A stretch of 64,000 nt of DNA from Bacteroidales bacterium UBA4772 (GTDB lineage Bacteria > Bacteroidota > Bacteroidia > Bacteroidales > VadinHA17), in assembly GCA_002403305.1 (NCBI GenBank), contig DHHM01000001.1, positions 1 to 64,000 of the forward strand. Direction: 5' to 3'. How positions within the stretch are numbered: position 1 is the stretch's first letter; every line of letters begins with the position of its first letter. The position numbers were made by a program, and so were the translations under genes. The notes below the pieces were generated by a model. It saw only the letters and a list, made by a program, of their open reading frames with translations, searched no databases and was not told where the DNA came from. This document shows, piece after piece, positions 60,384 to 64,000 of this stretch.

Positions 60384-61301
60384 TCAGATTCTTTTAAACT
60401 TCAGCAACAGAGAAGCGGAAAATACCAGGAGGGTAAAAAAGAGATAAGAGGGAAACCAGAGATAGACCGTTGGTGAAGATGACTGCCCCAGACTCGTGAT
60501 CAAAATAATGATCATAAGAGGTATTGATGAGAGCCACGCAATCATTCCCGAAGAGGCGAAATCCTGTTTTTGCTTTTCATCGTAAAGCGTAAGCCTGGTT
60601 TTCCGCGACAATCTGATGACCCGGTAAATGATCAGTGTGAACCACGGGAGAACTATAGCCAGGGAGTAAAACATCAGTAGCCACAGAAGCCAGTTGCTTA
60701 TAGTGAAATCTCCAAGGGCAACGTATACGTAAACAGTGAAGGCCAACCCTATAGACCCGCACACGATGCCGATATACTGAGTCACTTCGAACATTATCTC
60801 GTCAACCACCGATGCATGAGATGCGGTCAGTTCTTTGATCTCTTTGAGTATTCTGATTATAAGCTGATACAGTATTGTATAGAAAACAAGCCGGAAAAGA
60901 AGCGAACCATAAAGCCATATCCACTCCAGGGTGCAGTCATAACCCTGGATAAGGTAGTCATTGCTGATATCTTCCAGTGCCGCATAGTCAAAAACAAGCA
61001 GAATGGCAGAGACTGTGCTGGCTATTATTGCAGCAATGACAAGAGTGCCAGCCTTAAGCCCGGTTTTGAATGACTTCAGTATCAGAAGAGCAAATGAGAA
61101 TAAAAGTAAAACCTGAGTTATAAATCCGGTTCCGATGAAATTGCTGATCTTTTCAATAGCAGGTGATTTTGCCCTTATCTCCAGGTATGCATACAGATCA
61201 TAGAATAACGACAGGGTGGCAAGAATGAGAAGCACCAGAGTAATCAGGGAAACAGTCCTCAAAGACCTGTTCTTGGTCGGTAATCTATATGCTTGTTTCA
61301 T
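60384..61301 (-). CDS. Uncharacterised polytopic membrane protein
   Basis: A 305-residue inner-membrane protein that I do not recognise. About seven to eight hydrophobic segments are visible (for example VSLITLVLLILATLSLFYDL, VLLLFSFALLILKS, AGTLVIAAIIASTVSAILL, IGIVCGSIGLAFTVYVYVA, LLWLLMFYSLAIVLPWFTL, LSSIPLMIIILITSLG). A soluble loop IRILKEIKELTASHASVVDE lies in the middle. There is no catalytic motif, no signal peptidase site and no DUF I can name. The base composition looks more AT-rich than its neighbours, which may reflect the hydrophobic codons or a recent acquisition. It sits 27 bp after queA on the same strand and could be cotranscribed with it. Confidence 0.7.
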   Translation of the reverse strand: MKQAYRLPTKNRSLRTVSLITLVLLILATLSLFYDLYAYLEIRAKSPAIEKISNFIGTGFITQVLLLFSFALLILKSFKTGLKAGTLVIAAIIASTVSAILLVFDYAALEDISNDYLIQGYDCTLEWIWLYGSLLFRLVFYTILYQLIIRILKEIKELTASHASVVDEIMFEVTQYIGIVCGSIGLAFTVYVYVALGDFTISNWLLWLLMFYSLAIVLPWFTLIIYRVIRLSRKTRLTLYDEKQKQDFASSGMIAWLSSIPLMIIILITSLGQSSSPTVYLWFPSYLFFTLLVFSASLLLKFKRI

Positions 61302-61327
61302 AGGTCTTTGAGTTATGCTAAATAAAC

Positions 61328-62587
61328 TTAAACTTCAGTATCGTTCCCGAAAATAAAAAAGAGATCCTCGACCTGTGGCATCAGCAACATACTGTCGCCG
61401 TAACTTAAGAAACGGTAGCCTGCAGTGAGGGCGTGATCATAAAGTTTTCTCCATGCATTGCCTGCGAAAGCCGCCACAAGCAGGAGCAGGGTGCTGCGCG
61501 GCTGGTGGAAGTTGGTGATCATGCCCCCCACAACACGAAAACGGTACCCGGGTACAATGATAATGTCTGTCTTTGCCTCAAGCACCTCAACACCCCTGTG
61601 GTCCATTACCTCAAGCAACCGGTCAAGGGCATCGTCTGCTTCCATCCCGTCACCAGTTTCATAGGGCTCCCACTGTGAGACAAAGGGTATACCCTCCGCA
61701 GGCCACCTGCCGGCAGCAGAGCTCAATCCGAGCCAGTAGAGGCTTTCAAGGGTGCGGACGGTAGTAGTCCCCACTGCGGTTATCTTTCTGCCTCTGAGCC
61801 TCCTTAAAGTCTCCCTGGAGACAAAAAAATGTTCGGTGTGCATCATGTGATCGCAGATGAGCTCCGATTTTACCGGCCTGAAGGTGCCGGCACTAACATG
61901 CAGGGTTATCTCAGCCTTTTCAATGCCTTTTTCATGAAGCCTGCCCAGAAGGGCGGGAGTGAAGTGCAAGCCTGCTGTAGGAGCGGCGACGGAACCGTCA
62001 TGACGCGCATAGAGTGTCTGATAGGTGGCAGCATCACTCTCCTCGTCGTCGCGACCGAGATAGGGAGGGATCGGCATATGGCCCATCGACTCGAGTACCT
62101 CTGCAAAGGAGAGATCACCGGCATCCCAGGTGAACCTGACGATGAACGAGTCACCCTCAGAATCTATTTTCTCTGCCCGGAGGTGACAGCTGCGCCCCGA
62201 ACAGACAAACTCAGCCTCGAGAGTACCATGCTTCCATCTCTTAAGGTTGCCTATCAGGCATTTCCACTCGACCGTACAGCAGGATGATAGATTGCTTGCG
62301 AAGTCAACCGGGAGATGCGGCTCGAGACAGAAGACCTCAATGACGGCACCGGTCTCCTTTCTGAACCTGAGCCTTGCCCTTATCACCCTGGTGTTGTTGA
62401 AGACAAGAAGGTGTTCCGGATCCGCCAGATCCGGAAGATCACTGAATACCCTGTCGGTGATGAATCTGCCGTTCCACACCAGCAGCCTGGAACGGTCGCG
62501 CTCCGGCAGCGGATACTTCGCTATCCTCTCCACGGGAAGATCATACGAATAATCGGTGATCCTGATATTTCCGTATAGCTCTTTCAT
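61328..62587 (-). CDS. queA: S-adenosylmethionine:tRNA ribosyltransferase-isomerase QueA
   Basis: Transfers and isomerises the ribosyl part of SAM to 7-aminomethyl-7-deazaguanine at wobble G34, giving epoxyqueuosine. Segments YDLPVERIAKYPLPERDRSR, LVFNNTRVIRARL, YQTLYARHDGSVAAPTAGLH, EITLHVSAGTFRPV, HTEHFFVS and NFHQPRSTLLLLVAAFAG are diagnostic. The start MKELYGNIRITDY is preferred over an ATG six codons upstream because the -7 box leaves a short leader. 419 residues, longer than the E. coli enzyme (356) because of insertions near residues 70-150 and 260-310, as in other Bacteroidota. Confidence 0.96.
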   Translation of the reverse strand: MKELYGNIRITDYSYDLPVERIAKYPLPERDRSRLLVWNGRFITDRVFSDLPDLADPEHLLVFNNTRVIRARLRFRKETGAVIEVFCLEPHLPVDFASNLSSCCTVEWKCLIGNLKRWKHGTLEAEFVCSGRSCHLRAEKIDSEGDSFIVRFTWDAGDLSFAEVLESMGHMPIPPYLGRDDEESDAATYQTLYARHDGSVAAPTAGLHFTPALLGRLHEKGIEKAEITLHVSAGTFRPVKSELICDHMMHTEHFFVSRETLRRLRGRKITAVGTTTVRTLESLYWLGLSSAAGRWPAEGIPFVSQWEPYETGDGMEADDALDRLLEVMDHRGVEVLEAKTDIIIVPGYRFRVVGGMITNFHQPRSTLLLLVAAFAGNAWRKLYDHALTAGYRFLSYGDSMLLMPQVEDLFFIFGNDTEV

Positions 62588-62602
62588 CTGTTTCAGGTAG
62601 CC

Positions 62603-62610
62603 CAAAAATA
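62603..62610 (-). promoter_or_regulatory. Candidate -7 promoter box of queA
   Basis: TATTTTTG on the minus strand matches TAnnTTTG, 15 bp before the queA ATG, in the short region divergent to the Smr gene. A weaker TATCTTTC (62624-62631) faces the Smr gene. Confidence 0.45.
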
Positions 62611-62639
62611 GCTGATTTTTGACTATCTTTCATATCTCT

Positions 62640-62951
62640 ATGAAAGGTAACAGGACAAAGAGGGAAAACAGTGCCGGCATGGGCACCAGGGAGGTTGACC
62701 TGCACCTCAGCAGCGGCTACAGCGGCCGCGATGCCGTTGAACGACAGCTTGCACGCTTCAGGGGCGAACTTGAGAGCGCCGTAAGAAGAGGAGACAGGGA
62801 GATTATCTTTATTCACGGGGTGGGTAGCGGGAGGCTCAGGGAGGAGATCAGGAAAATACTATCTCACGATTATCCCTCTTTCATCTGTCAGGACGCCCCG
62901 TTCAGCAGGTACGGATACGGTGGGGCTACACTTGTAACCATCAAAAGATAA
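62640..62951 (+). CDS. Stand-alone Smr-domain protein
   Basis: A 103-residue protein consisting of one Smr domain, as found at the C-terminus of MutS2. Features are EVDLHLSSGYSGRDAVERQL (DLHG-like box, here DLHL), EIIFIHGVGSGRLREEIRKI (HGxGxG box) and GYGGATLVTI. Smr domains are DNA/RNA nicking endonucleases or RNA-binding modules. In Bacteroidota they are often fused behind a DUF2027 domain; here the N-terminus is only about 20 basic residues. It is immediately upstream of the aldehyde dehydrogenase gene (5 bp), likely cotranscribed. Confidence 0.88.
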   Translation: MKGNRTKRENSAGMGTREVDLHLSSGYSGRDAVERQLARFRGELESAVRRGDREIIFIHGVGSGRLREEIRKILSHDYPSFICQDAPFSRYGYGGATLVTIKR

Positions 62952-62956
62952 GATAT

Positions 62957-64000
62957 ATGGCGTATATGAGTTTTAATCCGTGGCTCCAGAAGCCGGATGC
63001 CCGCTTTCCGCAGATGAGCGACAGGGAGCTGGGTGATATACTGGATGAGAGTGAGAGACTCTTTCATGAATGGCGCCGGAGCGACATTGCTGACCGATGC
63101 AACAGGCTTACCGCCATGAGCACTGTCCTGCTCTCTCGCCGCAGCGAGCTGGCTGAGATTATGGCCGCGGAGATGGGCAAGCCCGTGACACAGGGACTGG
63201 CTGAGATTGACAAGTGTGCGCTGCTCTGCCGATGGTATGCTGAACATGCACCTGAGATACTAAGGCCTGAGAAGAGAGCCTCCGCAGCGCGTAAGAGTTA
63301 CATATTTTATGAACCGCAGGGTATCATCCTCGGAATCATGCCGTGGAACTTTCCCTTCTGGCAGGTGTTCCGGTTTGTCATCCCTGCACTGACAGGGGGC
63401 AATGCCGGGCTTCTCAAACATGCCTCCAACGTTCCCCGCTGTGCACTGGCAGCGGAGGAGATAATAAATGCATCCGGTTACCCTGCGGGCCTCTTCAGGA
63501 CGCTTTTCCCGTCACACTCCCAGGTGGCACATCTGATCAGCGACCGCCGCATACGTGGTGTCTCGCTGACAGGCAGCAACGTTGCCGGGAAAAAGATAGC
63601 ATCAGCAGCAGGGGAGAATCTCAGGAAAATGGTCATGGAGCTGGGAGGAAGCGATCCGTTTATCGTATTTCCCGATGCGCAGATCGACCTGGCTGTGGAA
63701 GCTGCCCTGACCGGACGGTTTCAGAATGGCGGCCAGAGCTGTATAGCAGCAAAGAGGATCATCGTTCACAACCACATCTACGGTGAATTCAGGGAAAAGT
63801 TCCTTGCCGGAGCAAAGGTACTCACTACCGGTGACCCGATGGATCCCGCAACAGATGTCGGACCGATGGTGAGTGTTTCTGCCGCCGAGGAGCTTGACCG
63901 ACAGCTTGATGCGGGCATCAGGGCAGGAGCAGTGCTGCTCTGCGGCGGTCGCGCTGGTAAAGAACACCCTGCACTCTTTATTCCGGCAGTGGTTGAAAGT
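62957..64000 (+). CDS. Aldehyde dehydrogenase (succinate-semialdehyde type), 3' end cut by window
   Basis: The frame is open from the ATG at 62957 (a second Met at 62966 is possible) through the window end, giving 348 residues of a protein expected to be about 455-460. It is an NAD(P)-dependent aldehyde dehydrogenase resembling succinate-semialdehyde dehydrogenases: catalytic Asn131 in MPWNFPFWQ, Lys in LKHASNVPR, SLTGSNVAGKKIA, general base Glu228 in MELGGSDPFIVF and nucleophile Cys262 in NGGQSCIAAKR. The missing part holds the C-terminal PFGG-type cofactor/dimer region. The exact substrate (succinate semialdehyde or another aldehyde) cannot be told from the visible part. Confidence 0.93.
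   Translation, partial: MAYMSFNPWLQKPDARFPQMSDRELGDILDESERLFHEWRRSDIADRCNRLTAMSTVLLSRRSELAEIMAAEMGKPVTQGLAEIDKCALLCRWYAEHAPEILRPEKRASAARKSYIFYEPQGIILGIMPWNFPFWQVFRFVIPALTGGNAGLLKHASNVPRCALAAEEIINASGYPAGLFRTLFPSHSQVAHLISDRRIRGVSLTGSNVAGKKIASAAGENLRKMVMELGGSDPFIVFPDAQIDLAVEAALTGRFQNGGQSCIAAKRIIVHNHIYGEFREKFLAGAKVLTTGDPMDPATDVGPMVSVSAAEELDRQLDAGIRAGAVLLCGGRAGKEHPALFIPAVVES

Overview
The window looks like a chromosomal segment of a Bacteroidota bacterium, probably an uncultured Bacteroidales/Marinilabiliales-type anaerobe. The evidence is mixed: several starts are preceded by the Bacteroidota -7 promoter motif TAnnTTTG; GldI-like FKBP lipoproteins, a SiaC (DUF1987) protein, an LptD-family barrel of the Bacteroidota type, a very long SecA (1107 aa) and an exported BNR/sortilin-like propeller are all present; ribosomal genes run rpsF-rpsR-rplI. 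I saw no tRNA, rRNA, CRISPR array, IS element or prophage gene. Almost the whole window is coding and mostly housekeeping.

Layout. 1-10.3 kb: outer-membrane barrel, mnmA, an addA / TIGR01212 radical SAM / addB operon with ATGA overlaps, then ribH and a membrane-anchored TPR protein on the other strand. 10.3-16.7 kb: recF with a DciA-like gene, flanked on both sides by minisatellites; an unrecognised two-domain transglutaminase-like protein; ndk; a DHH phosphoesterase with two FKBP-type isomerase genes. 16.7-24.7 kb: a nine-Asp-box exported propeller, an RsmI-family methyltransferase, a metallo-beta-lactamase-fold hydrolase, a tiny lipoprotein and a large exported protein ending in an FGE-like domain. 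24.7-34.4 kb: dnaA overlapping galK, MlaD-type protein, amidase, lptD, ridA and the rpsF-rpsR-rplI operon. 34.5-41.6 kb: dnaX with an A10 slippery tract, a soluble histidine kinase and response regulator, ferritin, secA.

41.6-49.8 kb is the most interesting stretch: ligA and a DUF6913-like gene follow an AmmeMemoRadiSam cluster. A Sec-exported Memo-AMMECR1 fusion, a polytopic membrane protein with a spermidine-synthase-like domain, and a radical SAM enzyme with a twin-arginine signal are encoded head to tail. All three look membrane-bound or extracytoplasmic, which suggests an exported redox/radical pathway of unknown product.

49.8-64 kb: siaC, argS-ffh-folD, a PD40 lipoprotein, a TPR gene leading into comA (phosphosulfolactate synthase) and aroE, truA, a threonine aldolase, an unrecognised membrane protein, queA, a minimal Smr protein and the 5' part of an aldehyde dehydrogenase cut by the window end.

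A recurring theme is short tandem repeats: 42 bp inside addA, 36 bp before recF, 39 bp after dciA, 24 bp in lptD, and an AAATCGC heptamer beside both galK and folD.
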